NCBI GenBank assembly: GCA_021803845.1
Contig: JAJZLA010000148.1
Coordinates: 1 to 5,339, forward strand
Direction of reading: 5' to 3'
DNA length: 5,339 nucleotides
From: a bacterium
GTDB taxonomy: Bacteria > SZUA-79 > Acidulodesulfobacterales > Acidulodesulfobacteraceae
Shown: one piece after another, positions 1 through 5,339 of the stretch
Position numbering within the stretch: position 1 is the stretch's first letter
Layout of the letters: the number at the start of each line of letters is the position of its first letter
Notes under the pieces: model-generated
The model's database searches: none
What the model was told of the DNA's origin: nothing
What the model saw: the letters and a program-made list of their open reading frames with translations, nothing else
Position numbers and translations under genes: made by a program

Positions 1-713
1 ATGTTGTAAGAAATATCATAAATATCGATACGCATATAATCCGGCAGGAAATTTAAATATTTTACGGTATAATAATAAGCAAAACTTTTTACCTTTTTAG
101 AAGTAAAAAAAATTTGAGGATAGTTTACAATTTTTTGAGTGTTTGTTACCGTGTTTTTTATTTCTATGTTTTTGCCGGACGACGGCAGTTTGGAGAGAAC
201 CCCCGTTTTGTAAACGCTCGAAACTATTTTTAAAATATAATTTTCCACGTTTTTGTTGTAATTCAAATAATAAAATTCGTCAAGAACGTTTTTGTTTAAT
301 TTTATTCCTAATTTAGACTCAAATATATTTTCCGTAATATTTTGATTTTCTTTATTAGGCTTGTGTTCGTCTTTATATGTTCTTGCTATGGAAAAAGCTT
401 TTTTTATTTTCCTGTTTAAACTTGTTTTAATTTCGGGATAATACAGATAAACATTCGGACTTTCGGCTATTTTCTTTTTTAAAATTGCGTTGGTCGCTTT
501 AGTATTAACGTATCTAAAATTTCTTTTGGCTATTATCGTTTTTGTAGCTATCTCTCCCGCTTTATACTTATTTTTTATAAATTCCAGACCGTTATAAAGC
601 AGAAACGTCAATAACACCGAAGATATTAAAAGAATTATTAAAAGAGCGGAATAACGGCTTTTGATTTCAATAGAATTATTTTTTAAAAATTCTAAAAATT
701 TAGTTCTTTTCAT
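1..713 (-). CDS. pgpH: PgpH/YqfF-type 7TM-HD phosphohydrolase, N-terminal part (runs off left edge)
   Basis: The reading frame stays open from an ATG at 713-711 to the window edge, giving 237 residues with no stop. Residues 1-20 are basic and cytoplasmic, 21-40 form one hydrophobic transmembrane segment, and the rest is an extracytoplasmic domain. The stretch after the membrane segment (YKAGEIATKTIIAKRNFRYVN, about 50-70, then ESPNVYLYYPEI, about 84-95) matches the pattern I know from the 7TM-HD extracellular domain: a G-[DE]-[IV]-A entry, a Y/F-x-D/N turn, then V-Y-x-Y. In this family seven membrane helices and a cytoplasmic HD domain that hydrolyses cyclic-di-AMP follow; both lie beyond the window. 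The start overlaps the phoH end by 14 bp, so the genes are co-transcribed and probably translationally coupled; no strong ribosome site is visible. The gene order phoH-pgpH supports the call. The catalytic HD residues cannot be checked here. Confidence 0.8.
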   Translation of the reverse strand, partial: MKRTKFLEFLKNNSIEIKSRYSALLIILLISSVLLTFLLYNGLEFIKNKYKAGEIATKTIIAKRNFRYVNTKATNAILKKKIAESPNVYLYYPEIKTSLNRKIKKAFSIARTYKDEHKPNKENQNITENIFESKLGIKLNKNVLDEFYYLNYNKNVENYILKIVSSVYKTGVLSKLPSSGKNIEIKNTVTNTQKIVNYPQIFFTSKKVKSFAYYYTVKYLNFLPDYMRIDIYDISYN

Positions 714-1710
714 ATGCTTTTATTATATCTCGGACTAATTTATGCCGCAGAACGTCTGTTTCGTCGAAATTTACCACTTCTATGCCGTTGATATTCTTTA
801 AAATTTTGCTTGCTTTTATAAGCCCCGAATCTTTATTGGAAGGTAAGTCCGTCTGAGTAATATCGCCGTTCACCACTATCTTAGAGCCCGAACCTATTCT
901 GGTAAGCATCATTTTCATCTGCTCGTTGGTAGCATTTTGCGCTTCATCGAGTATTATAAACGAGTTGTTTAAAGTCCTTCCTCTCATAAAAGCTATAGGA
1001 GCTATCTCTATAACATCGGTTTCTATAAGCCTCATAGCTTTTTCAAATTCCGCCATTTCATATAGAGCGTCATACAGCGGACGCAAGTACGGATTTATCT
1101 TTTGCGCTATATCTCCAGGCAGAAAACCTAATTTTTCTCCAGCTTCCACCGCCGGACGCGTCAAAATTATCCTGTCGAAAACTTTATTCTGAAATAAAGA
1201 TATAGCGCAAGCCATTGCAAGATAAGTTTTTCCGGTTCCTGCGGGACCTATGCCGATAACTATGTCGCTTTTAAAAATTGCATCAGTGTATTTTTTCTGG
1301 TTTGGAGTTCTCGGAGTGATATTTTTCTTTCTTGGAGTTAGAAGAATAGACGGATATAAATGAGCGGCGGCGTTAATTTCCGGACTGCCTATTTTTAATT
1401 TTGCCAATCTTTTTAAATCCGCATCGGTTATAGCTTCGTTTGATTTAAACAGGTGCATCAAATCTTTTATAAAAAAACCGGCGGTACGTATATTCTTTTT
1501 TAATCCTTTAACGAATATCGTATTACCCCTGACTGACATATCGACGTCGAATTCGGATTCTATGAGACTTTTAATGCCGGAGGAAGGATTTGAAAATTTA
1601 TTAAAAAGCTCTATATCTTCAAGCTCTATCTTCTCGGTATCGTTCTTTTCATGCTTTGTCAAGGCTAAAGAACCGCTTTCGGTCTTTAAGCGTTTATCGT
1701 CTCTGCGCAA
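700..1710 (-). CDS. phoH: PhoH family ATPase (PhoH-like protein)
   Basis: A 336-residue protein, normal length for PhoH-like P-loop ATPases, which are cytoplasmic and linked to RNA metabolism together with YbeY. Residues about 25-90 form the N-terminal KH-like part (ELFNKFSNP...VRGNTIFVKG). The ATPase core starts at TPRTPNQKKY (132-141). Walker A is GPAGTGKT (155-162), RPAVEAGEKLGFLPGD (185-200) is the family signature, Walker B is FIILDEAQN (251-259), GDITQTDLP (282-290) follows, and RHKLV is at 322-326. All key motifs are intact. The best start is a TTG at 1710-1708, because no ATG lies upstream before the in-frame stop at 1734-1732. The good Shine-Dalgarno-like AAGAGGT is 16 nt away, longer than ideal, so the exact N-terminus is uncertain. 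Family homology begins near residue 28. The gene is first in a unit with pgpH and has its own promoter at 1815-1842. Confidence 0.96.
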   Translation of the reverse strand: MRRDDKRLKTESGSLALTKHEKNDTEKIELEDIELFNKFSNPSSGIKSLIESEFDVDMSVRGNTIFVKGLKKNIRTAGFFIKDLMHLFKSNEAITDADLKRLAKLKIGSPEINAAAHLYPSILLTPRKKNITPRTPNQKKYTDAIFKSDIVIGIGPAGTGKTYLAMACAISLFQNKVFDRIILTRPAVEAGEKLGFLPGDIAQKINPYLRPLYDALYEMAEFEKAMRLIETDVIEIAPIAFMRGRTLNNSFIILDEAQNATNEQMKMMLTRIGSGSKIVVNGDITQTDLPSNKDSGLIKASKILKNINGIEVVNFDETDVLRHKLVRDIIKAYEKN

Positions 1711-1726
1711 ATTTTGTTTTTTAATT

Positions 1727-1733
1727 ACCTCTT
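1727..1733 (-). promoter_or_regulatory. Shine-Dalgarno-like AAGAGGT upstream of phoH
   Basis: The minus strand reads AAGAGGT, the only purine-rich ribosome-site match in the phoH leader. It ends 16 nt before the TTG at 1710, beyond the usual 5-10 nt gap. No ATG, GTG or TTG lies at ideal spacing. An in-frame ATT at 1725-1723 is too close. The site probably serves phoH, but the mismatch leaves the true start open. Confidence 0.45.
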
Positions 1734-1749
1734 AAAAAAATATACGAAA

Positions 1750-1782
1750 AATTATACAATATTACTTATATATTGTATAATT
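1750..1782. repeat. Perfect 12-bp inverted repeat in the phoH leader
   Basis: AATTATACAATA (1750-1761) and TATTGTATAATT (1771-1782) are exact reverse complements around a 9-nt spacer. The repeat lies between the predicted phoH transcription start (about 1808) and the phoH start codon. In the phoH direction the second arm runs straight into TTTTTCG and, a little further on, a run of seven T. It could be a repressor operator, a weak leader hairpin with a U tract, or chance symmetry in AT-rich DNA. Only two of twelve pairs are G-C, so as an RNA stem it would be weak. Confidence 0.6.
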
Positions 1783-1814
1783 ATAATAACTTAAAAAATT
1801 ATCCGCTTATTTTG

Positions 1815-1842
1815 ATTATAACATTATTGTCAAAAAAGTCAA
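1815..1842 (-). promoter_or_regulatory. Sigma70-like promoter for phoH-pgpH
   Basis: Read on the minus strand, TTGACT (1842-1837) and a perfect TATAAT (1820-1815) are separated by 16 bp. A TG one base upstream of the -10 (TGTTATAAT) gives an extended -10. Transcription would start near an A around 1807-1809, leaving a leader of about 98 nt before phoH. A second TTGACA lies only 7 bp from the -10, too close to serve as its -35. The call rests on consensus match and position alone. Confidence 0.7.
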
Positions 1843-1854
1843 AAAATAACTAAC

Positions 1855-1888
1855 TGCGGCGTCGGAATTCAATTCAGGCACCGCCGCA
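1855..1888. repeat. GC-rich hairpin upstream of the L,D-transpeptidase gene
   Basis: TGCGGCG (1855-1861) and CGCCGCA (1882-1888) are exact reverse complements around a 20-nt loop, and they stand out from AT-rich surroundings. The hairpin would lie in the leader of the plus-strand gene and just upstream of the phoH -35. On the minus strand it is followed, after eight bases, by a run of six T, so it could also act as a terminator for antisense transcripts. No U run follows on the plus strand. Confidence 0.5.
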
Positions 1889-1890
1889 AA

Positions 1891-1926
1891 ATGGAACACA
1901 AAACGGAAACGGAATGGATTAAATGA
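1891..1926 (+). CDS. Possible 11-codon leader peptide overlapping the next start
   Basis: An ATG at 1891 opens a frame of 11 codons (MEHKTETEWIK) whose TGA stop overlaps the ATG of the transpeptidase gene as ATGA, an arrangement typical of translational coupling. No Shine-Dalgarno match is visible before 1891, and the frame is short enough to arise by chance. I record it as a candidate only. Confidence 0.15.
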   Translation: MEHKTETEWIK

Positions 1927-3092
1927 ACCTAAACAAAAAACATATATTTTTATTAACGGTCTTGATTGCGGTTTTGATAGCAGGCTCATATTTTTCGATG
2001 AAATTCATATTTTTTCCGTCGTCCGTTTCCGCAACGCGAAATAAACGAATAAAAATAAAAAAACCGAGTTTTAACCAAATTATGGGTATAAAAACGGTAA
2101 AACCTAAACTTTCCAAAACAATCGAAAAACTTACAAAAAAAAAGCGGACTATTAAAACTATAAATTTGAAAGTCTATAGACCTGATATAACTAAACCGCT
2201 TGATTGTACTAATCTTGACGTATTTCTTTGTACGGTAAAATATTTGCAATATTTAAAATATCTTCCCATTTCTTTAACGCCGGAAGGCAAATATAAGTTT
2301 GCATTCCCTTTGCAAAAAAAACTAAAAAAAATTGTTTATTCTTACGCTTGGAATGAACAAAATCCTTTTATCATCGGTTCTATTGCAAGATATCTTAACG
2401 AATCGGGCAGGGTTAAAGATTGGGGATACGACAGACCTGAAATAACGGACAAACTTTTATGCGAACTCGAAAAAAGCGCAGAAAAAAAACAATTCAACAA
2501 ACAGCCGTGGGACTGGGTATTAGTTAAACAGTCAAAAACGAACGAGAAAGCCGAATTATACGAAAACGGCCGAATAATTTTTTATTTTCCCGTAAATACG
2601 GGAATATTGGGATTAACGCCTGACGGCACTTGGTATGTTTTTCTCAGAATGCCTTATACTACAATGAGCGGACTATTTCCGCTGCCTATTACTCATAAAA
2701 CATATAAAGCTTTAAAATTACAACATTTCAAAAGAATTGAATATTTAAACGGTTATCCTGTAAAGTTAATCCATTATAGCGATTCCGGGATAAAATATAT
2801 AGACTATTTTAACAAAAACATTGCTTTGCATTATATGCCACGAAAACATTACGGTTTTCCGCAATCCGCAGGATGCATCGAATTTCCAAAAATTGACGCT
2901 TATTTGTTATATAAACAGATAGGCTATGGAACAATAGTTACCGTAACAGGTTCTACTTTAAGCAAAAAAAATAATAATACGGTCAAGGTTCAAAAGGTTA
3001 ACGTAAATATTAACGATGCCGCTAAAACTAATATAACCGCCCGCGCAAAACAACCTATAGAAAAACTAACTAGAAAAAAAATAAAAAGTTAA
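1923..3092 (+). CDS. Membrane-anchored L,D-transpeptidase (YkuD domain), SAGC active-site variant
   Basis: A 389-residue protein. Residues 1-7 are basic and about 8-31 are hydrophobic, so it probably has an uncleaved membrane anchor with the rest outside the cytoplasmic membrane. A lysine-rich linker (about 40-85) follows. Next is a region (about 95-190, with LQYLKYLPI and later WGYDRPEI) that loosely resembles the degenerate peptidoglycan-binding-like domain found before some YkuD domains. The catalytic domain spans about 197-343: WVLVKQS, FPVNTGILGLTPDGTWYVFLR and TTMSG, then the active site with His303 (ALHYM) and SAGC (315-318) with Cys318. The usual SHGC histidine is Ala316. YkuD enzymes form 3-3 peptidoglycan cross-links or attach proteins to peptidoglycan. 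A basic tail of about 45 residues follows the domain. The ATG at 1923 follows GGAATGG, a modest ribosome site. The gene has several long A runs (nine A at 2135-2143). Its stop overlaps the murJ stop by 4 bp, tail to tail. Confidence 0.85.
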   Translation: MNLNKKHIFLLTVLIAVLIAGSYFSMKFIFFPSSVSATRNKRIKIKKPSFNQIMGIKTVKPKLSKTIEKLTKKKRTIKTINLKVYRPDITKPLDCTNLDVFLCTVKYLQYLKYLPISLTPEGKYKFAFPLQKKLKKIVYSYAWNEQNPFIIGSIARYLNESGRVKDWGYDRPEITDKLLCELEKSAEKKQFNKQPWDWVLVKQSKTNEKAELYENGRIIFYFPVNTGILGLTPDGTWYVFLRMPYTTMSGLFPLPITHKTYKALKLQHFKRIEYLNGYPVKLIHYSDSGIKYIDYFNKNIALHYMPRKHYGFPQSAGCIEFPKIDAYLLYKQIGYGTIVTVTGSTLSKKNNNTVKVQKVNVNINDAAKTNITARAKQPIEKLTRKKIKS

Positions 3093-4645
3093 TGTTTTTT
3101 AGCAATTAAGTTTTTTAATATATTAGCGGAATCATTTTTAAAAATTAACGAGGCGGCAAAGTAAATAATTAATCCGGCAGCTATGGAAATTAAAACTGCT
3201 AATAACTGGCCGTAATGCATCTTGTTTGAAGCCGATATTACTAATTCAACTACCGCCCCCATAACCGCACTTGCCGCTAACGTTTTTAGGAAAGATTTAA
3301 AAAAATTTATTCCTAAGCCTATACCTTTCTTACGATGCAGTTTTCTTAGAAGAAACAAATAATTAAAAATTAAAGAAATACTGGAAGCCAGCGCAAGTCC
3401 GTACACTCCCATTACCCGCATAAGAATAACCGCAAATACTATATTTATAAATAATGAAATTATCGCTGCGTTAACCGGCGTTTTTGTATCTTTCATGGAA
3501 TAAAAAACAGGAACCACCGTTTTTAACAGTGCCGACGCCCACAAGCCTACTATAAAAAAGAGAAGAACTCCCGCCGTTTTTTGCGCGTCCTCGGCATTAA
3601 ACAGACCGTGCATATATATTAATTTTACCAGCGAACTTCTCAAGAGTATTAAGCCTATACTTGACGGTATTATTATAAAAAACATAAGGGAAGACGCAAA
3701 ATTAAAAGCTCCATCAACTTCATCCATGTTATTTTTTGCAAACGAAGCGGAAAGCGTAGGAAAAATAGCCGTCTGCATGGCTATCGCAAAAACTCCGAGA
3801 GGAAACTGATAAAGCCTGTCGCCGTAATAAAGATAAGATATGCTTCCCGAAGGAAGAAAAGAGGCAAGAAGCGTATCGAAAATAAGATTAAGCTGAATTA
3901 CCGCCATACCGAATAGCGAAGGGGTGAGCAGTTTAAAAACGGTCTTTACGTCCGGGCTTTTAAAATTAAACTTGAAACCGAGTCGTATTTTCTTTTTTTT
4001 AATATAATAAATCTGGGATGCAAGCTGAAGTGCTCCTCCTATCATAACACCCGTCGCAAGCGCAAAAATAGCCGGATGAAAAAACCGTCTTAAAAAAACT
4101 GCCGATAAAATAAGCGCTATATTTAATATTATCGGATACATTGCACCGGGAGCGTAAGAACCGTGAACGTTTAAAGCTCCGGATAGAAAGGCGGTAAGTC
4201 CTATCAAAAAAATATACGGGAACATGACCTTGGTCAGAATAACCGCGAGATGAAGCTCAAAAGGCTTATCCAGAAAGCCCGGAGCGGTAACGGCCACAAA
4301 AACAAACGAAAATAAAAATCCCATAAACGAAAGGAATAAAAGGATAAAAAAAAGTATCGCGAAAACGGTTTGAAAAAAATTTTCTGAATTTATTTCGTTT
4401 TTTTTGACTAAACTTTCCGAATATACGGGAATAAAAGAAGCGGATATCCCTCCTTCTCCAAAAAGTCTCCTGAACAGATTAGGTATCCTGAATGCTACGA
4501 AAAACGCATCCGTCGTGATTCCTGCGCCAAAAAAGTATGCAATGCAAACGTCTCTAAGTAAACCCAGAATCCTGCTTATTAAAGTAAAAAACGAAACTAC
4601 GGATAAATTTTTAATTATCTCATGGTTTCGTAATTTTAAAGACAT
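3089..4645 (-). CDS. murJ: MurJ/MviN lipid II flippase
   Basis: A 518-residue polytopic membrane protein, close to the 511 residues of E. coli MurJ and consistent with the family's 14 helices. It moves lipid II from the inner to the outer face of the cytoplasmic membrane for peptidoglycan synthesis. The N-terminal signature is clear: SRILGLLRD (24-32), FFGAGITTDAFFVAFRIPNLFRRLFGEGGISASFIPV (38-74). By aligning E. coli MurJ from memory, its essential Arg18, Arg24, Asp39 and Arg52 correspond to Arg25, Arg31, Asp46 and Arg59. Arg270 corresponds to Arg277 in YYGDRLYQFP (273-282). No key residue is missing. The ATG at 4645-4643 lies 9 bp after the asd stop and has no visible Shine-Dalgarno sequence, so translation may depend on reinitiation after asd. 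The 3' end meets the transpeptidase gene with no room for a separate terminator. Confidence 0.97.
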   Translation of the reverse strand: MSLKLRNHEIIKNLSVVSFFTLISRILGLLRDVCIAYFFGAGITTDAFFVAFRIPNLFRRLFGEGGISASFIPVYSESLVKKNEINSENFFQTVFAILFFILLFLSFMGFLFSFVFVAVTAPGFLDKPFELHLAVILTKVMFPYIFLIGLTAFLSGALNVHGSYAPGAMYPIILNIALILSAVFLRRFFHPAIFALATGVMIGGALQLASQIYYIKKKKIRLGFKFNFKSPDVKTVFKLLTPSLFGMAVIQLNLIFDTLLASFLPSGSISYLYYGDRLYQFPLGVFAIAMQTAIFPTLSASFAKNNMDEVDGAFNFASSLMFFIIIPSSIGLILLRSSLVKLIYMHGLFNAEDAQKTAGVLLFFIVGLWASALLKTVVPVFYSMKDTKTPVNAAIISLFINIVFAVILMRVMGVYGLALASSISLIFNYLFLLRKLHRKKGIGLGINFFKSFLKTLAASAVMGAVVELVISASNKMHYGQLLAVLISIAAGLIIYFAASLIFKNDSANILKNLIAKKH

Positions 4646-4649
4646 TATT

Positions 4650-4666
4650 AAGTATTAAAGATACTT
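4650..4666. repeat. Small hairpin over the asd stop codon, before murJ
   Basis: AAGTAT (4650-4655) and ATACTT (4661-4666) are exact reverse complements around a 5-nt loop. The asd stop codon (4657-4655) is inside it. It occupies the place where a murJ ribosome site would be expected. It is short and AT-rich and may be chance. Confidence 0.3.
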
Positions 4667-5339
4667 TTTAATTAAAATTTCCGCTATCTGCACGGCGTTT
4701 AGAGCCGCTCCTTTTCGCACGTTGTCGGCTACTACCCATAAATTCATGCCGTTAGGAACGGAAAAGTCCTTTCTTATCCTGCCGACATATACTTCGTCGT
4801 TTCCTGCGACGTTAGTCTGGTAAGGATAACGCTCTTCTGGATTTTCGCTTAATACGTCGTCTATAATTTTAACTCCGTTAGTTTCGGAAAGCATTTTCTT
4901 TATATCTTTAATATCGAAATTTTTTTCCGTTTCGATATTAACGGATTCGCCATGCGAGAAGAAAACCGGAACTCTCACAGTAGTTGCAGACACGCCTATA
5001 TTATCGTCGTGCATTATTTTACGGGTTTCGTTTACCATTTTAATCTCTTCTTTGGTGTATCCGTCGTCTGCGAAAACATCGATTTGAGGAATACAGTTAA
5101 AAGCTATCTGCACCGGAAATTTTTCCGGAAATATATCGCCTTGAGCATTTATAATGCCGGCTGTCTGGTAAAAAAGTTCGTCCATGGCTTTTTTGCCGGC
5201 TCCGGAAGTGGACTGATACGTCGAAACGACTATTCTTTTTATTTTATATTTGTCGTGAATCGGTTTAAGCGGAACAAGCATCTGAATAGTCGAACAATTC
5301 GGATTTGCGATTATATTTTTTTTAGAATAATATTTTATA
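4655..5339 (-). CDS. asd: Aspartate-semialdehyde dehydrogenase, C-terminal two thirds (runs off right edge)
   Basis: The frame stays open from the stop at 4657-4655 to the right edge, giving 227 residues of a family usually about 335-340 long; roughly the first 110 residues, with the NADP-binding start, are outside. The enzyme reduces beta-aspartyl phosphate to aspartate semialdehyde, a precursor of lysine, diaminopimelate, threonine and methionine. The catalytic cysteine is in ANPNCSTIQM (codon at 5296-5294). VSTYQSTSGAGKKAMDEL follows, then RVPVFFSHGESVNIE. The Arg and His there (His codon 4954-4952) are seven residues apart, as are Arg267 and His274 of E. coli Asd. The C-terminal GRIRKDFSVPNGMNLWVVADNVRKGAALNAVQIAE is canonical. 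An internal Met at 5281 looks like a start, but it lies after the catalytic cysteine and is not the true start. The gene precedes murJ by 9 bp, probably in one operon. Confidence 0.97.
   Translation of the reverse strand, partial: IKYYSKKNIIANPNCSTIQMLVPLKPIHDKYKIKRIVVSTYQSTSGAGKKAMDELFYQTAGIINAQGDIFPEKFPVQIAFNCIPQIDVFADDGYTKEEIKMVNETRKIMHDDNIGVSATTVRVPVFFSHGESVNIETEKNFDIKDIKKMLSETNGVKIIDDVLSENPEERYPYQTNVAGNDEVYVGRIRKDFSVPNGMNLWVVADNVRKGAALNAVQIAEILIKKYL

Larger units (their letters stand above)
1711..1922. other. Divergent intergenic region between phoH and the L,D-transpeptidase gene
   Basis: These 212 bp separate two outward-facing genes. The phoH-proximal half is extremely AT-rich and holds the phoH promoter, inverted repeat and ribosome site. 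The right part (about 1855-1915) is richer in G and C and holds a hairpin and a short leader frame. I could not find a convincing sigma70 promoter for the plus-strand gene. TTGTCA (1827-1832) with TAACTG (1851-1856) at 18 bp is the best pair, and it is weak. Confidence 0.7.

Noticed and set aside
926..1192. Plus-strand open frame of 88 codons opposite phoH
   Set aside because: It lies wholly antisense to conserved PhoH motifs, has no ribosome site and encodes nothing family-like; it is a shadow of the phoH codons.
1817..1822. TATAAC as a plus-strand -10 for the transpeptidase gene
   Set aside because: No acceptable -35 lies 16-18 bp upstream, and the overlapping minus-strand promoter explains the sequence better.
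2135..2143. Run of nine A in the transpeptidase gene as a programmed slippage site
   Set aside because: The frame is intact on both sides, it encodes part of a lysine-rich linker, and other A runs of similar length occur in the gene. AT-rich composition explains it.
1919..2249. Two minus-strand open frames opposite the start of the transpeptidase gene
   Set aside because: Both are antisense to the membrane anchor and lysine-rich linker, where poly-A codons produce Phe-rich frames on the other strand. No independent support.
4404..4658. Plus-strand open frame of 84 codons opposite the murJ start
   Set aside because: It is antisense to the most conserved MurJ signature and has no recognisable product.
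4655..5281. asd starting at the Met encoded at 5281
   Set aside because: The frame continues upstream with ANPNCSTIQ, which contains the catalytic cysteine, so the gene is cut by the window edge and the Met is internal.

Overview
The window is a compact, AT-rich stretch of bacterial chromosome. It holds housekeeping genes and one cell-wall gene, and I see no phage, IS, CRISPR, tRNA or rRNA signature. The neighbouring order PhoH ATPase then 7TM-HD phosphohydrolase, short spacers, A/T-rich codons and a lipid II flippase fit a low-GC bacterium. Several deltaproteobacteria-like and other deep-branching lineages show the phoH-pgpH order. A group such as the Sva0485/Acidulodesulfobacterales is possible, but this is a guess from memory.

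Left block (1-1710, minus strand): phoH is followed by the start of a pgpH/YqfF-type membrane HD phosphohydrolase, which begins inside the last codons of phoH and runs off the left edge. A strong sigma70-like promoter for this unit lies at 1815-1842. A perfect 12-bp inverted repeat sits between promoter and gene.

Centre (1711-1922): a divergent intergenic region holds the phoH promoter, the AT-rich inverted repeat, a GC-rich hairpin and an 11-codon leader frame. The leader frame's stop overlaps the start of the next gene. To its right (1923-3092, plus strand) is an L,D-transpeptidase (YkuD fold) with an N-terminal membrane anchor, a long basic C-terminal tail and SAGC in place of the usual SHGC at the active site.

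Right block (3089-5339, minus strand): asd (aspartate-semialdehyde dehydrogenase, missing about its first third at the right edge) is followed 9 bp later by murJ (lipid II flippase). The stop codons of murJ and the transpeptidase gene overlap tail to tail by 4 bp.

Three genes share a cell-envelope theme: Asd supplies the precursor of diaminopimelate (and of lysine, threonine and methionine), MurJ flips lipid II, and the transpeptidase makes 3-3 cross-links or attaches proteins. PhoH and PgpH belong to RNA metabolism and cyclic-di-AMP signalling. I found no convincing new system. The points most worth checking are the phoH leader inverted repeat and the variant transpeptidase.
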